A stretch of 64,000 nt of DNA from Diphasiastrum complanatum (lineage: Eukaryota; Streptophyta; Lycopodiopsida; Lycopodiales; Lycopodiaceae), in the NCBI GenBank assembly GCA_029204225.1, contig CM055106.1, positions 45,865,180-45,929,179 on the forward strand. Direction: 5' to 3'. This document shows, piece by piece, positions 20,168 to 32,317 of the stretch. Position numbers and translations under genes: made by a program. Below the pieces are notes generated by a model, which was not told the origin of the DNA, made no database searches, and saw nothing but the letters and a program-made list of their open reading frames with translations. How positions within the stretch are numbered: the stretch's first letter is position 1; every line of letters starts with the position of its first letter.

Positions 20168-23100
20168 CCTATTATGTACCATAATAGTACGCCCTTCAGA
20201 GACGGCCTCGCAAGGGGCAAGACGTAGGTCTGGCATTATTGACATGTTTTAGTGCCACTCGTCATCATCCTAGGTGGTCACGTGTCGCCGGTAGGACCGT
20301 GCTTAAAGTGTTTTTCAGATTTGCTTGCAAAATTTTGGAAAGATAAAGATAAGCTAATAACTCTAAGTTGAAAAACCACAAATGGTTTTATGCCTAAATC
20401 TTGGCTTAAAAGATTGGAAGGAAGGTGTTCTGTGAGAGTGAGGTACGTAGGAGGAAGGAGAAGGGAGTGGGGCCAAAACAAAGTTTAATAAAACTTTGGA
20501 GTCCATGTGCCATGTGGCAGGCCTACACATTGAGCCAAGGATCTAGAAGGGACAAATGGGGCCTTTCTTGGGTCCCATTTGTCCTTTTTGCATGGAAAGG
20601 AGGAGAGGAGCTTGGAGGAGGGGGGTAAAGGAATGTATGTTCACTTTCCTTCACCTCACTTTTCCAAGTCTCAAGTTGAAGCTCCCTTAGCTCAAGGTTG
20701 TGCATTTTCTTGTCTCTTGAGCTATACTTCACAGTTTTGAACGGTTTTTACACTGTTGTTCTCCATTTTCCTTCTAGTTTCTTACTACCTCTCTCTCTCT
20801 TTTCTCGCGGACTCTCCTATGGAGATGACCCAAGCTCCAGGCCCTGCTTCGGCCGATATGGAGAAAATGGTGCGTGCGATCAATCTGCTTCAACAACAGG
20901 TTATCGACATGCAGACAAAACATGAACATGCAGAGGCAGAGATGAAGGCTTTGTTGCAATCTTGTCAAGCCCTGTTGATTCTAATGTTTACCCCGGAATT
21001 CTTTACTGGGGAGAAGAAGAACAGACACCAGGACATTGTCTTGGCATGGCTACATCGATGGACTTCTCACTTTTCCATACACGATCTGCCAGACAACTCT
21101 AGGATTGCCACGACCATCATATTTCTACGCGGGAAAGCATATTTCTAGTAGTAGGATCTCAAAGAGCGAGCTATAGTTCCAACCACTTGGGAGGATTTCC
21201 AAGTAGTTTTTAAGGTCGCTTTTATGCCTGTCTTGGACAATTTTGAATATTATCATCGATTTGCTACATTGCAAATGGGGATGAAGTCTTTGGATGTTTA
21301 TTTGCAAGATTTCCAAGAGGCGGCTTTGCGGTTTGTAAACCGGATTGACGGAGTTTTGATTAAGCTTCATTGCTTGCCCCAGGAATACCAAGTTGAGGTC
21401 CTTCGTAACTAGTCACAAACCCTTGAGGATGCGGTGCGCTTTGCCAAGATTTTTGATGACACACACGCTCTAACCTGCAAAGAGCACCAAAGCCATAAGC
21501 CTAAATCCAAGGATAAACCTTCTTCGGGCCCCTCTTTCAAAAATGGCAAAGAGAAAGTTGTCGACACAGCTTCCCCTTCAGAATAGAAGAAGAAACACCC
21601 TTGGTTGGAGACAGTGGACTTCTATAAGGCCAAGAGCGACGGGTTATGTTTCTCCTACATGGAAAATGGGAACCTCTCCAAGGATTGCCCGAAGAAAAGG
21701 AAGAAGGGTGGTCGTTCCTTCAAGGCACTATGTAATTTTTCAATTTCTTGCATTGACGTGTCCTTTAAGGATGAAACTGTTTGTAGTAATTGTTGTTTTA
21801 ATACTACAGTTTTTGGACCTCACAATTTCATTCGCATAAATGGGCTCGTAGGAAGCCAACCCGTGAGTATGTTATTTGACGACGGATTTTATTAATGCTA
21901 AATTGGTGCAAAAGCTCAAGTTGGCAACCGCACCAAGTGACCACAAGTATGTAGTTAGGATGGCGGCGGGTGGGGAGCAGTAGGTCAGGGGTCACTTATC
22001 ATTGAAGATTCAGAATTATATAGATAGTTTGTCATTTTATATCATGAATCTTGATAAGATAGATTAAATCCTAGGTAAAGAGTGGTTTTATGCTAGGAAT
22101 GAGTCATTAAAGAAGGATTATGTAACTCATAGTTTATCCTTCTTGCATAATGGCTCAATGGTCCATCTTAAAGGTGATTTGTTTGAACTACATTTTGTAA
22201 CTGCTCATGAAACGAATCAATGTTTGTTGAATTTTAAATATCTTTTTAATATCATTTGTATTCATTCAAAAGATCAATGTTACATGGATGCTTTTGTTAC
22301 TCAAAATTTCAATATTGATGTATCGTCTTTTTCTAAAGCTTTGTCTTTTTCAGATGGTAATTTAAAATCTACACCTGAGGGTAAAATCTTTAAAAGACTT
22401 CAAGAGAGGAATATAGTGACATATTCCCTGAGCAGTTGCTTGAGGGTCTTACCCCCTCTAGGGGCGTAGACCATCACATAGATCTTTTTCCCGATAGCTC
22501 TCCTATATCGTTGTTTCCTTACAGGTTGAGCCCGAAGGAAGAAGATGAGATTGCTAGGCAACTTGAGGAGTTATTACGTAAGGGCCATATTCGACCCAAT
22601 AAATTCCCTTGGGGAGCTTATGTATTATGAACCGGCAAGAAAGTTGGTGGTATTTGTGTTTGTGTCGATTATAAGAAGCTTAATAAAATGACTATTAAGA
22701 ACCATTATCCCTTACCTCATATGGACGACCTAATGGACCGGTTGAATGGTACAAAGTATTTTACCAAATTGGACCTTAGGTTGGAGTACCATCAAATTAG
22801 AATTCATGAGGGGGATGTTTCCAAAACTGGTTTTCATTCTAGGTATGGTCATTACGAGTTTTTAGTTTTACCATTTGGTCTAACTAATACCTCATCTACC
22901 TTCCAGCAGATGATGAACGATATTCTTCGTCCTTATCTGGGAAAGTTTCTAGTGGTTTTTTTGGAAAACATTTTAATTTATAATAAGACTCTCGAGGAGC
23001 ATGAAGTGCATTTGCGTATGATCTTACAAATTGTCAGGTAGGCCAAGCTCTATGCTAAGGAGTCGAAGTGTGAGTTTTTCCAAACCTGGTGGAAACAGAT

Positions 23101-23362
23101 GCTAGTGACTATGCGGTGGGTGCAGTCCTTTACCAGGATGGTAGACCAATGGCTTTTGAAGGCAATAAATTGGACCCAGCTCAAAGTAGATACTCTACTT
23201 ATGAGAAGGAACTTTTTACTATCATCCACGTGTTAAAAGATTTGGAGACATTATTTATACGAATCTAAATTTATGGTTTTGAGGGATCACGAATCTCTTA
23301 AGTTTCTCTGTGATGCCTCGGACCTTAGGGATCGTACGGCTCGTTGGTCGGAATTCATTAGA
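20168..23362 (+). mobile_element. Ty3/gypsy fossil, right copy, 5' part (LTR to RNase H)
   Basis: A 5' LTR begins near 20168 (attatgtacc; the same start recurs at 27266). The gag starts near 20820 (SADMEKMVRAINLLQQQV), followed by a zinc-knuckle trace near 21650, a protease trace near 21850, a linker, reverse transcriptase at 22500-23040 ([19 protein letters not shown] and a YxKTL-type end) and RNase H to 23362 (RDHESLKFLCDASDLRDRTA). The 3' end of the same element appears at 26945-27390. Broken in many places; moderately old. Confidence 0.8.
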
Positions 23363-24120
23363 GAAGGTCCCAAAGTTAAAAGGGCCTTTTGTCAATATTC
23401 TCTCACTTTTTATGTATATGTGGCCCAATTGCAACATTATGTATGAACTTAATAGCTTAATTGATGTACCTTCAAGTGTACAAAATGCCTTAGAATCCAT
23501 GGCTTGGCATGATGCATAGTTTTTGGAGTGTGCTACATGTATATAGACAGATTTATGGAACATTTGTAAGGGATCCTTTAAGAGATGGTGAAAGATCCTT
23601 CATGGACATCATTCTCTATTGGAGTCTCAAAAGTTCCGATTCAACTTTGTGTTGACAATACATTTATTTCTGCAAACAATCTCGAAATCTTCGACATTGT
23701 CTCGAAAATGCGAGTAAAACTGCAGAGTAGTTCCACATTACAAAATGACTAAGGAATGAAATCTAACACTTCCCCTTAACGTGAACTCATAAAAATCAAG
23801 GTATTAAAAATCGAGCATACTGCTAAACTTAGAATGATTGTCAAATGATAACGCTTTAGTAATTATCCGTTGTCATGAACTCCGTTCTACAAAAGATTAA
23901 AATAGTCTTCCTTTCGAGTATTTTGTCTCTGACGAAATTATACTTTATCTCAATATGCTTGCTTCGGAGCGTAGTCATGCATTGGAAGTAGGAAGTTTAG
24001 GAATTACATTATATTTTCACCCTATTTCTGACATGGTATCAGAGCATTCTATCATAGTATCAGAGTGTTGATTCTTCGAGGCCTAATACTATTTCGATAT
24101 CAGAGCGAAAGCTCTAATAC
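23363..24120 (+). mobile_element. LTR-like segment with primer-binding site, inserted in gypsy
   Basis: At 24034-24045 tggtatcagagc follows a ...gaca end, the layout of a 5' LTR plus primer site in plus orientation. Further TATCAGAG motifs recur to about 24110. The LTR start is unclear (about 23650 is possible). The left part, 23363-23432, matches 11898-11968 and so is its own dispersed repeat. Fossil of uncertain family, probably copia. Confidence 0.4.
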
Positions 24121-25861
24121 TTGATATCTTCCGCGATATCAAATCGATATCATATTCTTCAGTTCCTTTCATCGTTTCAGTATCAGGGAATTGATTTCAT
24201 GTTGTTGGCATTACTACATCTTAGCGTCATCGATACAATCCACAGACTAAGTTCCAGATGTCTGAACCAGATAGCTACTTTTTCAGTGCGGGGGCAATGT
24301 ATTCAGCTTCTATTGAAGATAATGCAGTCGAATTTTGCTTCTTCTTGTTTTACGAGACAAGACTTTTGTTGAATACAAAGACATATCTTGATGTCGATTT
24401 TCTGTTATCAACATCTCCAACCCAATCCGCATCTGTTAAACCTTGAAGAAGATTAACTTGGTCATTCGAATCATCATTCAAATCTCCACCACAATAAATG
24501 CAATAATTTTTGTATGGACTGCAATATCGAAGAACTCTAAGTGGGGCTTTTCAATGAATGAAACCTAGATTCGACTTGTATTGGCTTATTGTACTAACTG
24601 AATAAGCAATGTCAGGTTTAGAATATATCATGGCATACATGAGAGAACCATTAATCGAATGATAAGAATATTGTTTTATATGCTCGACTTCTTCAAAAGA
24701 CTGGAGACACTAGTCCTTCGAATATCTCGAACTTGGATTCATTGGAGTTTTGGCTGGTTTACAATTGGCCATTTGATGTTTGAATAAAAAGTTCGAATGT
24801 ATATTTGCGAATTGATGTAAATCAATCTATGATCACGATATCTGAAAAGCTTTATACCAAGGTATAAATGGGCCTATTTATATGTTGTATGTCTTGTCTT
24901 GTTGCAGTGAGCACAGGTAGAAGTATCTTTGTTGTTGTTACCCTTCGTTGAAGACTTCATTTGAGTCTTGTCAATCTTGGGCTTGTCTTTGTTCTTTTTC
25001 TTCCACTTTGTAAAAAGGCCTTCTCTTGGTCTCCATTTGTTTACCCTTCATCTCTCATCAATCTTTTGTCTGCTACGAGATTGACTGCTCTTTTGAATGT
25101 CATCTCAAATAAACTCAGGATGAGCATTCTTAATGGCTGATAAGATGAGGGTAGTGATTTTATAGAGTACATTAGTTGTTGGGATGTTGGGACTTGATGC
25201 TCTTGTCCAGATGCAGAGAGCTGTGCAAAGATCGCATTGATCTTATCTACGTGTCGATCCAGCTCGCTCCCATCCCATCGAAGGCTCTGCAGCTAATTGT
25301 AGAGGTTGTCCTCACGTCATATTTTTGCTTTAGCTTTTTTCCACGCTTCATGGCTGCTTTGGCAGTCTTCAATCTGCATGAGGATGTCTTCGCTTATGGA
25401 GGATACGATGATCGCCATTGCGCGCTCATCCTTACCCATTCTGCCCTCCTTGGATCTCCCTTTGGAGGTTTTGGCTCTGTGAGATCAGTCACTAACCAGA
25501 TCCTCTCACCTTTGAGAAGTGTCTTTATCTTGAACTTCCATATACGATAGTTCGTGCCGTCAAAGTTGATCGTGATTTTTTTCTGAATTGTAGTAGTCAT
25601 ATTGCATCTAATGAACCGGCTTTGATACCATGTATATGGAAGCGCACGGTGTGAGGTGTAGTGCGAAAATTGTAGGAACTAGATCAACTGACACTGACCA
25701 CAAAGAATTACAACAATCAATCAAATGCATGTAACATGAAACAATGCAGGAAGAACAGAATATCTTTTGTATTTCTTTTCCGCCGAGTGAGTCAGCAGTC
25801 TGTGATGCTCCTCTTGTGTAGTCTTGCTTGGTCAATAGGAACTAAGTGCAGTCTTCTCTCT

Positions 25862-25930
<69 letters not shown>

Positions 25931-26080
25931 TTCTACTTAAGTTTGATCTCCGTTCCCATACATATTTTTACCAAAGGGAATTAAAAGATAGTTTAGCTAA
26001 TCATTACAAGAGAGGTTTATTATAACTATCAGCTAACTACATGTTAACTCTTGTAATGTTGCGTACAGCTGATTGTGACA
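24120..26080 (-). mobile_element. Ty1/copia fossil with LTR, minus orientation
   Basis: The LTR at 25631-26080 has TG...CA ends and holds a CT microsatellite. Left of it lies a TGGTATCAAAGC primer site on the minus strand, then gag from about 25600 (NFDGTNYRIWKFKIKTLLKG), a zinc-knuckle trace near 24900 and, after a jump, reverse transcriptase/RNase H pieces at 24240-24840 (SLMYAMIYSKPDIAYSV, NSTALSSIEAEYIA). It sits within the gap of the gypsy element. Old, many breaks, interior partly missing. Confidence 0.7.
25865..25927. repeat. (TC)n microsatellite inside an LTR
   Basis: 63 bp of uninterrupted TC repeats within the copia LTR 25631-26080. Confidence 0.95.
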
Positions 26081-26087
26081 TTTTGGT

Positions 26088-26630
26088 GTCTCATGACTAT
26101 CGGGTTTTGAATTCAATAATTTGAATTGCTCGATCATGTGAATTTAACTTATTTAAGATGATATCAAAACATATAAGAACTCTCATTCATATCCTAGCAT
26201 TTGGTATCAGAGCACATTTTTCTGCTTATAAGCATTTTAGTAAATAACTAGTAGTACATTTTCTTGGTTCATTGAAGAGTAAACATATGGATCTTTTTGG
26301 AAAAGCGGTCTCTATGATTGATAAAGTAGATGGAACAAACTATCATATGTGGAACTTCAAAATGAAAATTACTTCGTTGGCTAAGAAGCTATAGGTATAG
26401 TAGAGGACAATGAAACTAGGCCTTTAATAGATCTTCAAGTTCTTGCTTAGTGGAAACAAAAATAATGGAAAGGCTTTTGTCCTAGTTATCCTAAATGTAC
26501 AAGATACTTTGATTGGGCATCTTAGCTCAACCCAAACTTCAAAAGAAGCATAAAATATGTTAAGCACACTCTATGAAGTTAGAGATGTGTCTTCTAAGTT
26601 TTAGTCTGTCTACTCTTTAAAATCCTATAT
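26088..26630 (+). mobile_element. Ty1/copia fossil (LTR end, primer site, gag start)
   Basis: A tttggtatcagagcac primer site at about 26200 follows a short LTR-like stretch. A plus-strand gag start follows at 26287 (IDKVDGTNYHMWNFKMKI), then a further gag piece to about 26600. Opposite orientation to the copia fossil immediately left. Broken; old. Confidence 0.55.
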
Positions 26631-26990
26631 GATTATAGAAACATGCCTATTAAAAAAAATTTGAATTTGGAGATCTATATAGATAGATACGTGGATTCAA
26701 AGTTACCCTTTTATGTGTTGATAAAACTCACCAAAACTAAAAATATCATATATGAGTGTATAATACCATGATTTTAGCAATATTTTTTTGGTTTGTCTAT
26801 GTTAAAAAGTATTATATGATCATAAAAACATGTCTCTTGAGAAAATATTCAATTTGGGGTTATGTAGATATAGATATGTGCATCTAAAGTTACCCATGTC
26901 AAGTGTTGAAAAATTTTGAAAAGTGCTAGAAAGTTTCAGCTTTTAATCGGTCCGCTTTTCGACTAGAACTTCCCGCTAGAACTACGATTC
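26619..26990. repeat. diverged tandem duplication of about 185 bp
   Basis: The segment from about 26619 (atatgattatagaaacatg ... tgtgttga) recurs from about 26803 (atatgatcataaaaacatg ... agtgttga) with many substitutions. It is older than the other tandem duplications in this window. Confidence 0.6.
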
Positions 26991-27392
26991 ATCTTGTATT
27001 CCATGTGAGTTGTTTAAAGGAACGACTTGGTGGAAAGGACAACCTTATTCCAAGAGTTGTTATTGGAGGATTTGACTTCCTTTGAGCCTGATAGGATCAT
27101 GGATACCCAACGTCATTAGTTGAGAAATCGTTTGATTTCTGAACATATGATTCGTTAGAAAGATAAGTCAAATGATCAGGACACCTGAGAAAAGGAGGAC
27201 GACCTGAAACTTAGATTTCCTGGTTTTCTCCCATAGAAGGAAGTTTTTATGGAAAAAAGAATGTTATGTACCGTAATGGTACGCCCTTAAGTGACGGCCT
27301 CGCAAGGGGCAGGATGCAGGACTGACGTTATCAACATGTTCATGCTTCACCATCCTAGGTGGTCATGTGTTCGCCGTGCTTAATGGGATCCA
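26945..27392 (+). mobile_element. Ty3/gypsy fossil, right copy, 3' part (pol end and 3' LTR start)
   Basis: Plus-strand pieces of the gypsy pol C terminus lie at 26955-27240 (HVSCLKERLGGKDNLIPRV). Then comes an LTR start at about 27266 (ttatgtaccgtaatggtac, gacggcctcgcaagg) that matches the 5' LTR at 20168 for about 120 bp before diverging near 27390. It is the other end of the element at 20168-23362, about 3.6 kb away because of insertions. Confidence 0.7.
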
Positions 27393-27789
27393 CTATGCTA
27401 TGTCTATAGAGTGGTGGGGCTTCCATTTTGCCATTCATTGAGTCTACTTGGGAGTTGGTGAATGGCACGTGCAATAGCCAGGATGTATCTCCAGGCCAGG
27501 AGATGTTTGCTAAGGAGAGCCAAGGGCGATGGTTGGTGGTATGGGACGCTAATTATCGTCGGAGGCTTGATTGGGCATGATGGTGTCGGTAACTCCAGTG
27601 CATGGGGGTGGGTCAGTTGTGACCCTATTAATGGGTGGATACGGTGCATCATCACTTGTATGGGGTGTGCGTCAACCTTCATAGCAATCGGAGATCTATG
27701 GGGTTGTAACAATAGAATAGGGTGGGCAAGTATTGACAAAGCACACTGCCTATAGGGTGGCAGAGAAAATACCATGCTAGGCAAGGCAG

Positions 27790-28960
27790 TCACTAGACTT
27801 CCACATCAATCTTTTTACAATGGATACTTTGCATTTGCCTTGGTTGACACTAGCATCTTTCGTGATATGATGAGAGAATTTGAGCTTGTGATGCCACTTG
27901 GACACCCCCCACATGCAAGGCTCTACGTACTCACCATTTGAAAGAGGAACATGCTTGCATCACGAGAGAGCTCAGTCCCATACGACATGTCTGAGCCAAA
28001 TATAGTTGCTCTATTAGGGTGTGAATGCTTTTTGAGCTGGTGATGTTGAGCTGACGATGTTGGGGAGTTTATTTATGAACATAAGTAGCAATCATCGGGT
28101 GGGGGAGCAACATGTAGTGTAGGTGGTCACCAATAATGTCGTCAATTGTGTGGCCAAGGATGAGTTTTTGGAGAGAGACTACCCTACCGTTGTGTGGATC
28201 CCATGTGCAGCACACTGCATTGATCGTTCAATGCACAACATAGGAGGTCTCTCTTGGGTTTCTACCATCACATCCATTGCCATGAACTTGGTCACATTTG
28301 TGACCCATAAGGAGAGGGTCGTTGCCATGTTTGGGATATACAACTCGTTGGATCTAAAGAAGGAAACACTCGCACACTTTGCATACCACTTTGTCTTGTT
28401 GGAGCTGTTGCTTCAAGTTTGCATTGTGCCAAATGGCAGCCAACCGGGAGTTCACACAGTGGAGTCGTAGCAGCAAGCTGACAACATCCCGAGGATAGTA
28501 TTTCGAGATGATTTTTGGCGACAGGAGCAGTTGGTTGAGGTCCTACAGCTAGTGTATCATGTGTTGAGGTTGGTGGATTGAGAGGGTTGTAGACTCGGCC
28601 TCATTTATGAGTTTATGGACAAGATTGGAGAGACTCTTCAATGATCCGTTCTTGATAATCAAAGGTAAACTTTTGCTAATTTGTTTTGTGCATTTGTAAA
28701 AGTGTTATAGTCTATGTTAAGTTGTTTTCTTGCAAATGATTATTTTTTTGGTTTTTGTAAGATGTCAACTATTCGAGAGATGTGGCTTGATAGGTGAAAT
28801 CTTTTCCACAAGCCCATACACACAATTTCACCTCATCTTTTGTGGGCTACTAGAGGCATAAGCACAAACATCAAGCTTGTGGATGCTTGGAGGACATACA
28901 CTTAGAAAATGTATCCAGGTTAGGGTTGTTCCCCGATAGGGCTATCCAACTCCTCTTGTT
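27790..28960 (+). pseudogene. third hAT transposase copy, decayed
   Basis: Plus-strand remains of a hAT transposase of the family at 2.6-6.6 kb. A pre-DUF659 trace is at 27800-27930 (FALVDTSIFRDMMREFELVM). A 115-codon open frame at 28123-28470 encodes VTNNVVNCVAKDEFLERDYP, then IPCAAHCIDRSMHNIGGLSW, the second-Asp/CxxH region with Asn where the Asp of VVMDNATN would be. RDDFWRQEQLVEVLQLVYHV and IYEFMDKIGE follow to about 28660. After an intron, MSTIREMWLDR and further linker traces continue to about 28950. Several stops and frameshifts. In this copy the core is on the same strand as the C-terminal part, which confirms that copy B's core is inverted. Confidence 0.65.
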
Positions 28961-31690
28961 TTCAACATGTGTAATTGTCAACATTTTGTGTGCTTTTGTA
29001 TCCTCATTGTCTATAAATTATAATTCAGTGGGCCTAGGTGATGTCAAACATGACCATATTTTTGGGTATACGTAATTGCTTGGCATGTTCTCTCAAGGAC
29101 CTTAAAAACAGTATAAGGAGAAGATCATTCATTACATATTTCATTGATGTGATGCTATTGAATTCTTTATAGGAGATCCGCAACTACTCTCTGACTGTTA
29201 TTGATCCTTAGTATTTTTAAATAGAGACTGCTAGTTGATGCTAATTATTTTTTGCCATTAGACATCCAAAGACAACTCATACACTTGACAATCTTTAATC
29301 TTTTCAATCAATCCAAATTAGTTGTACTCTCTCCCAAATCCTCATAACTCCATGCTTCTAGCAAGCAAACCTTATTTTCATTATGTCTTTGTGGCTTATT
29401 AATTTGACTTATTCATATTCAAATGATTGGAAATTTGCAATATTTTGGATTTTGTTGTTTATCATGCATTTAAGTACTTTTGGCTTAGACCTGTACTATT
29501 TTCTTTGAAGTATTTGATTAGTCATTTATTGGTACTAGAAATAACTTGCTTGAGGTTGTGGATAAACTTTTTTGGATGTTTTCCTGGATGCAGATGGATA
29601 ACATACTCAAACCAGTCCAAGTTAACCACTGGTTTATTTGTTTCTCTCTGTGGCATTGCAATAGTGCTATGGTAATCAATCACCAAGTTTTTCTTTAAGT
29701 CTGCATGGTTTTCATTTTTACGCTAGTTGGCTCTTTTTCAATGCTTGAGACAATCCAACACTCTCTCATTGTAGGACGGTAAACCCTAATTTAAGTTTAT
29801 CTTGAGAAGGTGGTCTCATTATTTTACCTTTGAAACAAGTAAGTACCTTAGCTATCAAATTATAATCTTCTGACTTAATGTATTGATTCTAGGTTGATCA
29901 TACAACTCTCTTGGGGTGCATATTTTCGCAAAAGTCGGCTTGTCATTGGCCAAGGGGAACCGTTAGGTGGGCATTCAGGGCTTCCCCATGATTGGTATCT
30001 CGCTCCTAATATCCATAAAATTCGAGAGCAAAGGCCTTGAATGGTATTGAATGTCTATATGTGTACTTAGTAAGTGCCTCCAATTGCATGTTCAAGCGCT
30101 TACTATAACGTTTTGTTTGACATTTTGTTAAGGCTGTTTTATTCGCTTTGAAGGTTAGAAGCTAGTCATGTCATTGACATTTTATTGATTTCTTTAAGGT
30201 TACAAAAGGCTAGATTTAAGGTTAAGGTACTTGCATTGTTTTTTGGAATCAGGGTGTAGATAATCCCATCACTAAGAAATCTAGGTAGGTTTTGCCCCAT
30301 GTCAAGTTAGCAAACTTCATAAATTTTCAAGCAACCAGTGAGTCTTAAGGCGAAAGGCAATGTGTGCATGCATTGGAACATTTTGCTCTCTAGATTGCTT
30401 AATCCACATGCATCATTGTTCTTCTTAAATATTTGCACATATTAAAAATTTAAAGATCAATGTTTATTTCCCTTATAACACTCTTGCGGTTGTTCTTTAG
30501 TATCTCATCCCATGTTCTTCAATATTTTAATGGAAAGGTTGCACAAGCTACAATGATTTTTATGATCTTAATCAAGAGACAAGCATTAAGTAAATAAAAA
30601 GTCTCTCGAAAGCTTAAAGACACAATTTGGTCGAACTCAATAAGGATCTCATGACAAATGCTACTTTAATGTCTATCACAATGAATGACTATTTTAGATA
30701 AAAGTGAAAGGTTGATACTAGTATAGGGCATATTTAGTGGACAAGAACATCTATATAGACCATGCATCTTTTCTTGATCTTTTACTTCTAAGCTTGTGCA
30801 TTCATTCACGAAATGGCACAACTTCCCCCTTAAAGATTATGAATTGGCCTTGGTTCTATTCTTCATTAGTAGTGATTAATGATTTTGGTACTAGCAATTA
30901 GATCAAGAAGTAGCTAGAGACTACTTTGGCAGTAATGACATTAGTTAGCTTAGATTTTACCCAGCTACAACATGTTGCTAGTGGGTCATAGATCTTGGAA
31001 CCAGTTCTAAATAACACGAAGTAGAAACCAATTCATGGGCGACACTAGGATCAAGTAGTCCGGGTGGAACAAAGACACCTATGGTTGAGATGATGTCTTC
31101 CACAATATCAAATGAGAAATTAGGAGAAAATTGTCAAGCCCTTAAGTTTTAACGTTACAGTATGAAATACAACTATCACTTAGGCTCTACAAAAGGCTAG
31201 ATGAATTTTGGATACCACAAAAAATGTGTGACAAATTTAGGCTTCACATGCAAGTACGTAAACAATGAGGAGATGAGCTTAATGGGTGTATCATATTTGT
31301 ATAGAGGCTTGAAACTTCTTTTTTGGTTTTTCTTTTCCTAGATATCTTAGAAAAGAAAACTAGTCATAAAAAAAACATCTTAAACACATTTAAATATCTT
31401 GTATTAGATATCATATTCTAAGCATTGCAAAATCAAGATGTAAGAACATGCTAAAAACTATAATTTTACTATATAGATGGGCAAAAGAAAGATAATACAG
31501 TGACTAATATCATAATCACTTGTAACATATTACTACACAAATTTGTAGCAATCCTATTCACTGTGCACAAATTTTAGCAAACTAGTGACATTTACGAGCT
31601 AGATTTTTTTAACAAATTTATACTTTTAGCAAAATTTTCAATAGACTTTACTGGGATCAATTCCAAAACCTTTGAATTATAGAGAGTGGT
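28961..31690. other. AT-rich spacer
   Basis: About 2.7 kb with no supported gene, repeat array or element end. Short open frames (for example 29427-29675) have no recognisable motif and are AT-driven. Confidence 0.5.
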
Positions 31691-31699
31691 GGATCTTCA

Positions 31700-32020
31700 C
31701 CTCCCATCAAACACTATTTTAGTAACCATGGGTTTGAGAGGGTTATGAGATGGTTTAGATCATGAGAGGCCTTATCAGAGACTATCACCAATATTATAGG
31801 GGTGAAGCAAGGATGCATGCAATTCCTCACTCTATTTGGCCTCCATATTGGTGAGTTTGAGACAAGTATTGTTCATGAAGGAAGTATTGTTTGTAGTTTA
31901 GAGGATATGTTGATGTCTATATTGTTGTACGTAGATGATGTGGTTATGATGATATTGAGACGTTAAAATCTTAGAGTCAAGAGAGAGGATTGGAGGTGAA
32001 AACAACTAAAATCTAGGAAA
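31700..32020 (+). pseudogene. LINE reverse transcriptase fragment
   Basis: One frame reads GVKQGCMQFLTLFGLHIGEF, then ILLYVDDVVMMILR. GVKQGC.....LFGL and the (Y/F)xDD box (here YVDD) are the hallmarks of non-LTR reverse transcriptases. Only about 100 residues remain. Degraded at both ends; the frame shifts at least once upstream. Confidence 0.6.
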
Positions 32021-32143
32021 ATGCATTCTAACTTGAAAAACTTGACTATTTGTCGTAATGGCTCTTGGCATTATGTAAAAGCTAACATATGCCTATGCTT
32101 CACACATGGAAACAGGCTCCACACGTGTGGAATGACATTATGT

Positions 32144-32317
32144 ACATAAAATTGACCTGATTAAGTTATATTTTGCCATATTTCTCACTTCAACATGTTT
32201 CTGTGCATTACTTCATCACTTGGTACGAGCACATAAAATTGACCTGATTAAGTTATATTTTGCCATATTTCTCACTTCAACATGTTTCTGTGCATTACTT
32301 CATCACTTGGTACGAGC
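32144..32317. repeat. perfect 87-bp tandem duplication
   Basis: Units 32144-32230 and 32231-32317 are identical by eye (acataaaatt ... tggtacgagc). A further partial copy of attacttcatca follows. Confidence 0.9.

Noticed and set aside
24034-24045. tRNA-like matches at TGGTATCAGAGC sites
   Set aside because: Only the 3' tail complement is present, next to LTR ends; no cloverleaf can be drawn.
27404-27793. 129-codon minus-strand Pro/His-rich ORF and the opposing plus ORF
   Set aside because: No motif in either frame. It sits before the third hAT copy and may be its decayed linker, but the orientation does not fit, so no call is made.
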